Shown: positions 7,612 through 13,575 of the stretch, in pieces
How positions within the stretch are numbered: position 1 is the first letter of the stretch
Layout: the number at the start of each line of letters is the position of its first letter
From: DATJGR01 sp035494855
Lineage (GTDB): Bacteria > Pseudomonadota > Gammaproteobacteria > Pseudomonadales > Azotimanducaceae
Assembly: GCA_035494855.1 (NCBI GenBank)
Contig: DATJGR010000303.1
Span: forward strand, 1 to 16,882
Length of the DNA stretch: 16,882 nt
Direction: 5' to 3'
Notes under the pieces: model-generated
Databases searched by the model: none
Told to the model about the DNA's origin: nothing
Seen by the model: only the letters and a program-made list of their open reading frames with translations
Position numbers and translations under genes: made by a program

Positions 7612-8711
7612 TGCGAGGCGACCGGTTGAGACGCTTCGACCGGAACGATCTTGTCGCCGGTCACCAGCATCGCAGCGGCCTTGGCGACCACCCGGGAACC
7701 GACCGGCGGCCCATTGATCAACTCCACGTAACCCCCGCCGCGTTGGCCCGTCACGATTGCGACGCGACTGATCGTGTCGTCGGTTCCGACCAGCATCACC
7801 GCCGCACCGTCAGCGTCATACAGAATCGCAGTTTCCGGGACGGCTACGCTCGCGACCGACACGCCGGTGAAGCTGGCCCGCGCAAAGCCGCCTGCGCGAA
7901 TCGACGCGGTTACGGGCAGTTCGATGCGCACCTTGCCGAGCTTCGTGTTCGCGTCGACCCGTGGGCTCACCAACCGCACCGTGCCGTCCACTTCGGTTCC
8001 ATCGGCGAGGATGACTCTCGCAGCGGAACCCACCTTCAGCCGCGACAACGCATTCTCGGATACGTCCGCGGACAACTCGATCTGGCCGTCTTTGGCGATG
8101 CGGAACCACGGATTGCCGCCGCCGCCCATGTCGCCGACACGCACATTGCGTTCGATGACCAACCCGGCGTACGGCGCCCGGATGGTCATTTTCTCCTCGC
8201 GCGTGCGCAGGTCGCGGGCCGATGCGGCCTGCGCGTCGGCTTGCGCACGCGCGGCTTTGGCGGTGAATCGGCGCGCTTCGATCTGTTCCTGCGCGAACAC
8301 ACTGGCGTTGTCGAGGTCCTTCACCCGCGCGGCTTCCGCCTCGGCCCGCTCCGCCTGCACCTGCAGCTGGCTTGCGAGCGCGGCTTGCTGCTCCACCTGC
8401 GACCGCAGCAACGTGTCGTCGAGCCGCGCCAATGGCTGGCCGCCCTTCACCCAGACGCCTTCTTCGACCAACACCTCCGCGACACGATAGCCGTTGAGGT
8501 CGGAGAAGACCGCCGTATCTTCGCGCGGCATGAGCGAGCCGGAAGCGATCAGGCCACCCTCGATCGCGCGCGACGCGACCGTCACGACGCTGACCGCTTT
8601 CGAAGGCATCACGGGCGCCGGCACCGACGCCTCTCCGCCGCATCCCGCCAAAGGCAACGCGACACTGACGAACAGCGCAGCGGTCCGCGTCGAGCGCAGG
8701 AGTGAACGCAT
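7608..8711 (-). CDS. RND efflux periplasmic adaptor (membrane fusion protein), lipoprotein
   Basis: The adaptor links the RND pump to the outer-membrane channel. From ATG at 8711 it has 367 residues. It opens with a lipoprotein signal peptide ending in the lipobox LPLAGC (Cys24), then a first half lipoyl segment (GYRVAEVLVEEGVWVKGGQPLARLD), an alpha-helical hairpin rich in Ala, Gln and Glu (about residues 100-165), the second lipoyl half (MTIRAPYAGLVIERNVRVGD), a beta-barrel and a membrane-proximal domain. An in-frame GTG at 8720 would add MPT; neither start has a clear Shine-Dalgarno, and I prefer the ATG because it gives a compact positively charged n-region. It is the first gene of the two-gene efflux operon, with a probable operator dyad 44-65 bp upstream. 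Confidence 0.93.
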   Translation of the reverse strand: MRSLLRSTRTAALFVSVALPLAGCGGEASVPAPVMPSKAVSVVTVASRAIEGGLIASGSLMPREDTAVFSDLNGYRVAEVLVEEGVWVKGGQPLARLDDTLLRSQVEQQAALASQLQVQAERAEAEAARVKDLDNASVFAQEQIEARRFTAKAARAQADAQAASARDLRTREEKMTIRAPYAGLVIERNVRVGDMGGGGNPWFRIAKDGQIELSADVSENALSRLKVGSAARVILADGTEVDGTVRLVSPRVDANTKLGKVRIELPVTASIRAGGFARASFTGVSVASVAVPETAILYDADGAAVMLVGTDDTISRVAIVTGQRGGGYVELINGPPVGSRVVAKAAAMLVTGDKIVPVEASQPVASQ

Positions 8712-8754
8712 TGTCGGCACGGGTTATTTACGAACCGGTCGGAAGAGGGAACAC

Positions 8755-8776
8755 GATGCACGCATGGGCATGCATC
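8755..8776. promoter_or_regulatory. inverted repeat upstream of the efflux operon (operator candidate)
   Basis: GATGCACGC (8755-8763) and GCATGCATC (8768-8776) form a dyad with eight of nine positions matching and a 4-bp centre. It sits 44-65 bp before the adaptor start, between the terminator of the upstream operon and a possible -10 (TAAATA on the minus strand, about 15 nt before the ATG). The size and position suit a TetR- or MarR-type repressor site, but no regulator gene lies in the window and no convincing -35 was found. Confidence 0.4.
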
Positions 8777-8790
8777 TTCCCGCAGATGGG

Positions 8791-8813
8791 CAAAACAAAC
8801 CACCTCCCGGTGG
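8791..8813 (-). terminator. intrinsic terminator after the alpha/beta hydrolase
   Basis: Read on the minus strand, CCACC-GGGA-GGTGG forms a 5-bp all-GC stem with a tetraloop, followed directly by TTTGTTTTG. This is the classic rho-independent layout. It lies about 118 nt downstream of the hydrolase stop codon and upstream of the efflux operon dyad, so it would separate the two minus-strand operons. The stem is short, so read-through is plausible. Confidence 0.5.
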
Positions 8814-8930
8814 ATCCGCGAAAGCGTGCCCGACAGCCCAGCGAAGGGGAACCAGTGCGTCGGCGCTGGCGCTCACCACCGGCCGGCCGTATCCGCCCTT
8901 TGATGGCGTCAACCCACCCTCTCGCCGTGA

Positions 8931-9821
8931 TCAGCCGCCTCTCAGCGTGGCAAGCATCTGCCGCAACGCCTCGACGAACCGTTCCGGCTGGTCGAGAAAA
9001 ACGTGGTGTTGCGCGTCCTTCACGCCGATTGCCGGAAAATCCTGCGGAATCAGCTCGCGCATGTATTCGAGCGTGCGCTTCGAGAACAGCTCGCTGTTCT
9101 CGCCATAGATCACCCCGACTTTGCAGCGCAGCCCTTTGTAGTCGTCGGCGAATCGCTCGGCGCCTTTCAGCGTGTCGAGCAGATCGTCGTCGAACTTCCA
9201 CGTCCAGCCGCCGTCGGCCGGCATCAGCGAATGGCGCGCGATGTAATCGAGGATGTACTGGTTTTCGCACGGCTGCGGCGGTTGCAGCCGGAATCGCGTA
9301 AGCGCCGTCTCGCGATCGGGGTAGCGTTTGGCGCGGCCGCCCATCGGCGGACGATCGGGCACGGGCTCGTCCGGATGCCGAATGCCCGAATCCACCAGAA
9401 CGAGCGCGGCAAAACGATCCGGAAACAGATTGGCGGCCTTCACCGACATGTAACCACCGAAGCTGTGCGCTACAACGATGCTGTCAGCGCCGAACCCGGC
9501 GTCGTCGAGCACGCTGCTGATCTCGGCGGCATATATCGCCGGATCGTATTCGTAACGGAAGTCGGAATCGCCCATCCCGGTGAGGTCCATCGCCGCAACG
9601 CGGTACTCACCGGCAAACTGAGGGGCGATGAAATCCCACCAGCGCGAGTGCGCGTTCATGCCGTGAATGAACAACAGACCGGGACCGTTGTCGCCCGCCC
9701 ACCGCCGATACGCCACGTCGCACTCCTCTACCTCGACGCGCTTTTCCTGCGATTCGGTTTCGACCGCCTTGAAGAACCAGTCCGGGATCGTGTTCGAACT
9801 CGGGCGCTCCCATCTGCTCAT
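8931..9821 (-). CDS. alpha/beta hydrolase of the acyl-CoA dehydrogenase operon
   Basis: This 296-residue alpha/beta-fold hydrolase has HGMN at the oxyanion hole, nucleophile Ser120 in AHSFGG, a likely acid Glu241 or Glu244 in YGENSELF, and catalytic His in QHHVFLD (His272/273). There is no signal peptide, so it acts in the cytoplasm. It starts at ATG 9821 with GAGAGG upstream, only 36 bp after the acyl-CoA dehydrogenase at 9858, and is the last gene of that operon. In such catabolic operons these proteins may hydrolyse an ester, a lactone, a C-C bond or a CoA thioester; I cannot choose among these from sequence. Apart from the fold it shares little with the hydrolase at 3521-4396. Confidence 0.9.
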   Translation of the reverse strand: MSRWERPSSNTIPDWFFKAVETESQEKRVEVEECDVAYRRWAGDNGPGLLFIHGMNAHSRWWDFIAPQFAGEYRVAAMDLTGMGDSDFRYEYDPAIYAAEISSVLDDAGFGADSIVVAHSFGGYMSVKAANLFPDRFAALVLVDSGIRHPDEPVPDRPPMGGRAKRYPDRETALTRFRLQPPQPCENQYILDYIARHSLMPADGGWTWKFDDDLLDTLKGAERFADDYKGLRCKVGVIYGENSELFSKRTLEYMRELIPQDFPAIGVKDAQHHVFLDQPERFVEALRQMLATLRGG

Positions 9822-9857
9822 CGTGGCACCTCTCTGTACGGCTGCTGGTCTGTACGA

Positions 9858-10988
9858 CTACAGGGCTCCGAAACGCTTCAGGTGGTGGTCGACGTTGCCG
9901 AACATCGTGTCGATCATCGTCAGCCGTTTGAAGTAATGGCCGACGCTCAGTTCCTCGGTCATGCCCATGCCGCCGTGCAGCTGCACCGCCTGCTGGCCGA
10001 CGAAGCGTCCGGACTTGCCGACCTGCACCTTGAACGCCGATACCGCCTTCTGCGCCTCGGGGCCGTAACCCTCCGCGAGCCGCATCGCCGCCATGAACAT
10101 CAGCGACTTCGACTGTTCGTACTCCATGAACATGTCGACCATGCGGTGCTGGAGCACCTGGAACTTGCCGATCGGCTGGCCGAACTGCACACGCGTCTTG
10201 CAGTACTCGACGGTGGCCTTGTACAGCACTTCCATACAACCGACCGCTTCCGCGCCGATCGCGAGCGTCGCCTCGTCCACCGCCTGTTCGATCACGTCGA
10301 GACCCTTACCGACGCGCCCCAGCACAGCCGACTTGGGAACGGTAACGTTCTGCAGATGCACTTCCGACGCACGCAGTGCATCGACGGTCGGATAGTCGCG
10401 GCGCGTCAGACCTGTCGCGCTCTTCTCGACGATGAACAACGTGATGCCGCTGCGCGCGCGCTGCTGGCCGGACGTCCGCGCCGACACCACTAACAGATCG
10501 GCAGAGGGGCCGTTGATGACGACGGCTTTGTGGCCGTTCAGCACGTAACCGCTCTCGGTCTTCATCGCCGTGGTGGTGATATCGGCGAGGTTGAAACGGC
10601 CTTGGGGTTCTGCGAACGCAAACGCGCCCTGCAACGTGCCGTCGACGATGTGCGCCAGGTATTTTTCTTTCTGCGCGCGATTACCTGCGATGCGGAGCAT
10701 GCCGCCCACGAGCACGACCGTCGGCACGAACGGTTCCACCACCAGACCGCGGCCGAACTGCTCCATGATCAGCATGGTTTCGATCGGCCCGCCGCCGAAA
10801 CCGCCGTCCGCTTCCGCGAACGGAACGCCGAGCCAGCCGAGCTCGGCGAACGTTTTCCAGTTATCGGTGCTGAAACCCGGCTCGTTCTTGACGAGTTTCT
10901 GCCGCGCGTCGAACGCGTAATCGTTCTGAATGAACCGCTCGACGCTGTCCTTCAGCAGGCTCTGTTCGTCGGAGAAGGAAAAATCCAT
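9858..10988 (-). CDS. acyl-CoA dehydrogenase family protein (FadE28-like, possibly non-classical subunit)
   Basis: This flavoprotein of the acyl-CoA dehydrogenase superfamily has 376 residues. It starts MDFSFSDEQSLLKDSVERF at ATG 10988 and has the usual all-alpha N-domain, a central beta-domain and a C-terminal helical domain (RVQFGQPIGKFQVLQHRMVDM; QLHGGMGMTEELSVGHYFKRL). The FAD/substrate motif normally written TEPxxGSD is degenerate here (AEPQGRFNLADI), and the C-terminus lacks the usual GTSEI/GSNEI segment. A Glu239 in VDEATLAIG lies near the alternative catalytic-base position, but the alignment is one residue ambiguous. The gene lies 59 bp downstream of a second, more canonical dehydrogenase. 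Paired genes of this kind encode heteromeric dehydrogenases for sterol side chains in other bacteria; that reading is inference. Confidence 0.92.
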   Translation of the reverse strand: MDFSFSDEQSLLKDSVERFIQNDYAFDARQKLVKNEPGFSTDNWKTFAELGWLGVPFAEADGGFGGGPIETMLIMEQFGRGLVVEPFVPTVVLVGGMLRIAGNRAQKEKYLAHIVDGTLQGAFAFAEPQGRFNLADITTTAMKTESGYVLNGHKAVVINGPSADLLVVSARTSGQQRARSGITLFIVEKSATGLTRRDYPTVDALRASEVHLQNVTVPKSAVLGRVGKGLDVIEQAVDEATLAIGAEAVGCMEVLYKATVEYCKTRVQFGQPIGKFQVLQHRMVDMFMEYEQSKSLMFMAAMRLAEGYGPEAQKAVSAFKVQVGKSGRFVGQQAVQLHGGMGMTEELSVGHYFKRLTMIDTMFGNVDHHLKRFGAL

Positions 10989-11047
10989 GAAACGTCTACC
11001 CCCGTGACAAATGTGTTCTCGTCGGCGCTTCGGGTCCGTTCTTGGAA

Positions 11048-12244
11048 CTACAGCCCGAGAACCGCCTTCGAAATGATGTTCTTCTGAATTTCGTTCGAGC
11101 CGCCGAAGATACTCGACGCGCGGCCGAAGAGCATTTCCTTCAGTGCCGCGACCGCGAGCTCCGGTCCGATCGGCCCTTCGTTGTCGATCAGTCGTTGTTG
11201 GGGATACGGCACGCCGTAGTAGCCGTATGCCTCGATCGTCAGATCGCTGATGCGCTGGCTGATCTCGGTGCCGCGGATCTTCAGGATCGACGACTCCGGC
11301 CCCGGCGCGCCGCCCTGCTCCACGCTCGCAAGCGTGCGCAGTTCCGTGACTTCGAGCGCCATCAGTTCGATTTCGACTTCGTCGATCTTGCGCTTGAACG
11401 AGGGTTCATCGATGAGGCGGCCGCTATCGAGCGACGTTTCGGCCGCGATGCGCTTCAGCTGCGCGATCTGCACCTGCGACCGCGCGACGCCGGCAATGCC
11501 GGTGCGTTCGTGCGTGAGCAGACCTTTTGCATACGTCCAGCCTTCGTTCTCTTCGCCGATTCGGTTCGCCACTGGTACGCGCACGTTGGTCAGCGTCACC
11601 GAGTTGACGTGGTGCTGGTCGCCGAGAATGAGGATCGGATGCACCTCGATCCCGGGCGTCTTCATGTCGATCAACAGGAAGCTGATGCCCTGCTGCTTTT
11701 TCGTCGCGCGCGGGTCGGTGCGCACCAGGCAGAACATCCAATCGGCGCGGTGCGCAACGCTCGTCCAGGTTTTCGAACCATTCACGACGTAGTGGTCGCC
11801 GTCGCGCACCGCGCGCGTCGAAAGCGCCGCGAGATCGGAACCGGCGCCCGGCTCTGAATAACCCTGACACCATTGCACGCGCGCCTCGCGGATCGGGGCG
11901 AGATGGCGCGCCTGCTGCTCTTTCGTGCCCCACGTGTACAAGACCGGCGCGAGCATCCGCGCGCCGAACGGGCTCATCTGCGGGCAGTTCGCGCGCGCGG
12001 TCTCGCGATCCCAGATGTAGTGCTGCGTCGGCGTCCAACCGGTGCCGCCGACCTCGATCGGCCAGCTCGGCACCGACCAGCCGCGCGCGACGAGCGCGTC
12101 GAACCATTGCCGCACCGCAGGCGTCGCGGTGGACGCTTCGAATTCGTATGCGTCGCTGCGCACGTGCGTGGGCCAGTGCCGGTCGATGAACGCGCGCACC
12201 TCGGCCTGGAACTCGAGATCGGCTTCACGCAGCTTCAGATCCAT
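11048..12244 (-). CDS. acyl-CoA dehydrogenase family protein (FadE29-like)
   Basis: The product is 398 residues from ATG 12244 (MDLKLREADLEFQAEVRAF); a 23-residue upstream extension lacks family similarity and overlaps the putative promoter. The FAD motif is intact (YSEPGAGSDLAAL, about residue 130), as is the C-terminal FGGSNEIQKNIISKAVLG. The base normally at the C-terminal Glu position is absent, but Glu246 in THERTGIAG occupies the alternative site used by isovaleryl-CoA-type enzymes, so this subunit is probably catalytic. It would oxidise an acyl-CoA to the 2-enoyl-CoA and pass electrons to ETF. It is the first gene of a three-gene operon (dehydrogenase, dehydrogenase, hydrolase) and diverges from the crotonase gene across 155 bp. 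The acyl group is not identifiable; the FadE28/29 resemblance suggests a bulky or branched chain. Confidence 0.93.
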   Translation of the reverse strand: MDLKLREADLEFQAEVRAFIDRHWPTHVRSDAYEFEASTATPAVRQWFDALVARGWSVPSWPIEVGGTGWTPTQHYIWDRETARANCPQMSPFGARMLAPVLYTWGTKEQQARHLAPIREARVQWCQGYSEPGAGSDLAALSTRAVRDGDHYVVNGSKTWTSVAHRADWMFCLVRTDPRATKKQQGISFLLIDMKTPGIEVHPILILGDQHHVNSVTLTNVRVPVANRIGEENEGWTYAKGLLTHERTGIAGVARSQVQIAQLKRIAAETSLDSGRLIDEPSFKRKIDEVEIELMALEVTELRTLASVEQGGAPGPESSILKIRGTEISQRISDLTIEAYGYYGVPYPQQRLIDNEGPIGPELAVAALKEMLFGRASSIFGGSNEIQKNIISKAVLGL

Positions 12245-12278
12245 GTGCTCTGAAAGACCCGTTCGAAAAAATCGTGGA

Positions 12279-12308
12279 ATGGTATGCCGCGGCTCCGCGG
12301 GCTGACAA
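12279..12308 (-). promoter_or_regulatory. promoter of the acyl-CoA dehydrogenase operon with a dyad in the spacer
   Basis: On the minus strand, TTGTCA (12303-12308, five of six) is followed after 18 bp by TACCAT (12279-12284, four of six). This would place the start about 30 nt before the ATG at 12244. The spacer is filled by a dyad, CCGCGG-CT-CCGCGG (12287-12300). A palindrome lying wholly between -35 and -10 is the arrangement used by MerR-family activators, although their spacers are usually 19-20 bp. The opposite-strand crotonase has only a weak promoter-like sequence in the same gap (TTGGAA at 12339). Confidence 0.4.
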
Positions 12309-12399
12309 GGCAACGGCCCTCGGCGCCGTGGTTAAGCGTTGGAAAACGGCGGACAGTCGAGGCAACATAGCCCGCTCGCCCGCCCACCGGTCAAATCGC

Positions 12400-13257
12400 A
12401 TGAGTTACTCGCAAATCCTGTACGACGTCGAAGACGGCGTACTCACCATCACGATGAACCGTCCGGAAAAACTGAACGCGTTCACCGGCACGATGATGAC
12501 CGAGATGATCGACGCGTTCGATCGCTCCGATGCCGACGATTCGATCCGCGCGGTGATCGTGACCGGCGCAGGTCGCGCGTTCTGCGCCGGTGCCGATCTC
12601 GCAGCCGGCGGCGCTACGTTCGATGCCGACGGCCGCGCCGATCGGCCGAAAGGCCTGAATCGCGACGGCGGCGGGCTGCTGACGCTGCGCATTTTCGACA
12701 GCAAAAAACCGGTGATCGCGGCGGTGAACGGACCCGCGGTGGGCATCGGAGTGACGATGACGCTGGCGATGGACATTCGCCTCGCAGCCGACGTCGCCCG
12801 ATTCGGTTTCGTGTTCGCGCGCCGCGGCATCGTGCCGGAAGCGTGTTCCAGCTGGTTCCTGCCGCGCGTCGTTGGCATCAGCCGCGCACTCGAATGGGCG
12901 TATTCCGGCCGCGTTTTTCCTGCCGAAGAAGCGCTCGAGGGCGGACTGGTGCGCAGCATCCATCCGAAAGACCAGTTGCTGGCGACCGCGCGCGGTCTGG
13001 CGCGCGAGATCGCCGACAACACGTCGGCGATCTCGGTATCGCTGATCCGCCAGATGATGTGGCGCATGCTCGGCGCCGATCATCCGATGGAAGCGCACAA
13101 GCTCGACTCGCGCGGCGTGTACTACACCGGCCGCTCACCCGACGCACGCGAAGGCGTGGAGGCGTTCCTCGAGAAGCGTCCGGCACATTTTCCCGGAAAA
13201 GTGTCCAAGGATTTACCGGAGTTCTATCCCTGGTGGGAAGAACGCACGTTCGAATGA
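12400..13257 (+). CDS. crotonase-family enoyl-CoA hydratase/isomerase (ECI-type active site)
   Basis: The product is 285 residues from ATG 12400 (MSYSQILYDVEDGVLTITMNRPEKLNAF); the longer frame to 12274 reads into the divergent promoter and is rejected. Crotonase-fold hallmarks are present: the oxyanion-hole segments GAGRAFCAGADL and NGPAVGIGVTMTLAMD. By alignment from memory, the first hydratase glutamate (rat Glu144) is replaced by Thr119 and the second (Glu164) is also absent. Glu147 in RGIVPEACSSWFLPR instead matches the single catalytic Glu of delta3,delta2-enoyl-CoA isomerases such as ECI2 (SPEGCSSYTFPK). It is therefore more likely an isomerase, or a crotonase with another role, than a classic hydratase. 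It would act on the CoA thioesters handled by the divergent dehydrogenase operon. Confidence 0.9.
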   Translation: MSYSQILYDVEDGVLTITMNRPEKLNAFTGTMMTEMIDAFDRSDADDSIRAVIVTGAGRAFCAGADLAAGGATFDADGRADRPKGLNRDGGGLLTLRIFDSKKPVIAAVNGPAVGIGVTMTLAMDIRLAADVARFGFVFARRGIVPEACSSWFLPRVVGISRALEWAYSGRVFPAEEALEGGLVRSIHPKDQLLATARGLAREIADNTSAISVSLIRQMMWRMLGADHPMEAHKLDSRGVYYTGRSPDAREGVEAFLEKRPAHFPGKVSKDLPEFYPWWEERTFE

Positions 13258-13296
13258 CATCGACGGAATCTCTTTTCGGCAATCGGAGTTCGCAGC

Positions 13297-13536
13297 ATGG
13301 CCACACCGCAAATCGCTCAAAAGGCGCCGTACCCTGTCGACGTACAGGCCGGTAAGAAGTACTTCTGGTGCGCGTGCGGGAAGAGCGCCAGCCAACCGTT
13401 CTGCGATGGATCGCACAAGGACACCGAGTTCACGCCGGTGAAGTACGAGGCAGAAAAAGACCGCACGTTGTATTTCTGCGGCTGCAAACACACCGCGGGC
13501 GTCCCGCTGTGCGACGGCAGCCACAACAGACTGTGA
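13297..13536 (+). CDS. tandem CDGSH iron-sulfur domain protein
   Basis: This 79-residue protein is made almost entirely of two CDGSH motifs, each able to bind a 2Fe-2S cluster with three Cys and one His. The ligands are Cys25, Cys27, Cys36 and His40 in the first, and Cys61, Cys63, Cys72 and His76 in the second. There is no signal peptide or membrane anchor, so it should be cytosolic, unlike mitoNEET. Bacterial tandem CDGSH proteins are thought to act in electron transfer or iron-sulfur/redox homeostasis. ATG at 13297 has GGAG 8 nt upstream. It lies 39 bp after the crotonase gene and 39 bp before the DUF349 gene, so the three may be cotranscribed. Its stop codon lies inside a perfect hairpin. 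Confidence 0.95.
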   Translation: MATPQIAQKAPYPVDVQAGKKYFWCACGKSASQPFCDGSHKDTEFTPVKYEAEKDRTLYFCGCKHTAGVPLCDGSHNRL

Positions 13537-13551
13537 CCGGAAACCGGTCAC
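13533..13551 (+). other. perfect 8-bp hairpin spanning the CDGSH stop codon
   Basis: GTGACCGG (13533-13540), AAA loop, CCGGTCAC (13544-13551). The TGA stop of the CDGSH gene is the second to fourth base of the left arm. There is no U tract after it, so it is not a typical terminator. It may stabilise the upstream transcript's 3' end, serve as a processing site, or partly mask the ribosome-binding region of the DUF349 gene, which begins 25 nt later. Confidence 0.45.
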
Positions 13552-13575
13552 GGTACTTCGCTTCAAGGCAGCGCC

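Noticed and set aside
8902..9270. Minus and plus open frames overlapping the adaptor leader and the hydrolase
   Set aside because: Shadow frames of the hydrolase gene extended into a gap that already contains a terminator and dyad.
12245..12313. 23-residue upstream extension of the first acyl-CoA dehydrogenase
   Set aside because: It has no family similarity, and it covers the predicted promoter; ATG 12244 fits the family start.
12339..12368. TTGGAA-18-CAACAT as a crotonase promoter
   Set aside because: The -10 matches only three of six positions, so I did not list it as a feature.
12274..12399. 42-residue extension of the crotonase
   Set aside because: The crotonase family begins near MSYSQILYDVEDG; the extension lies in the shared divergent control region.
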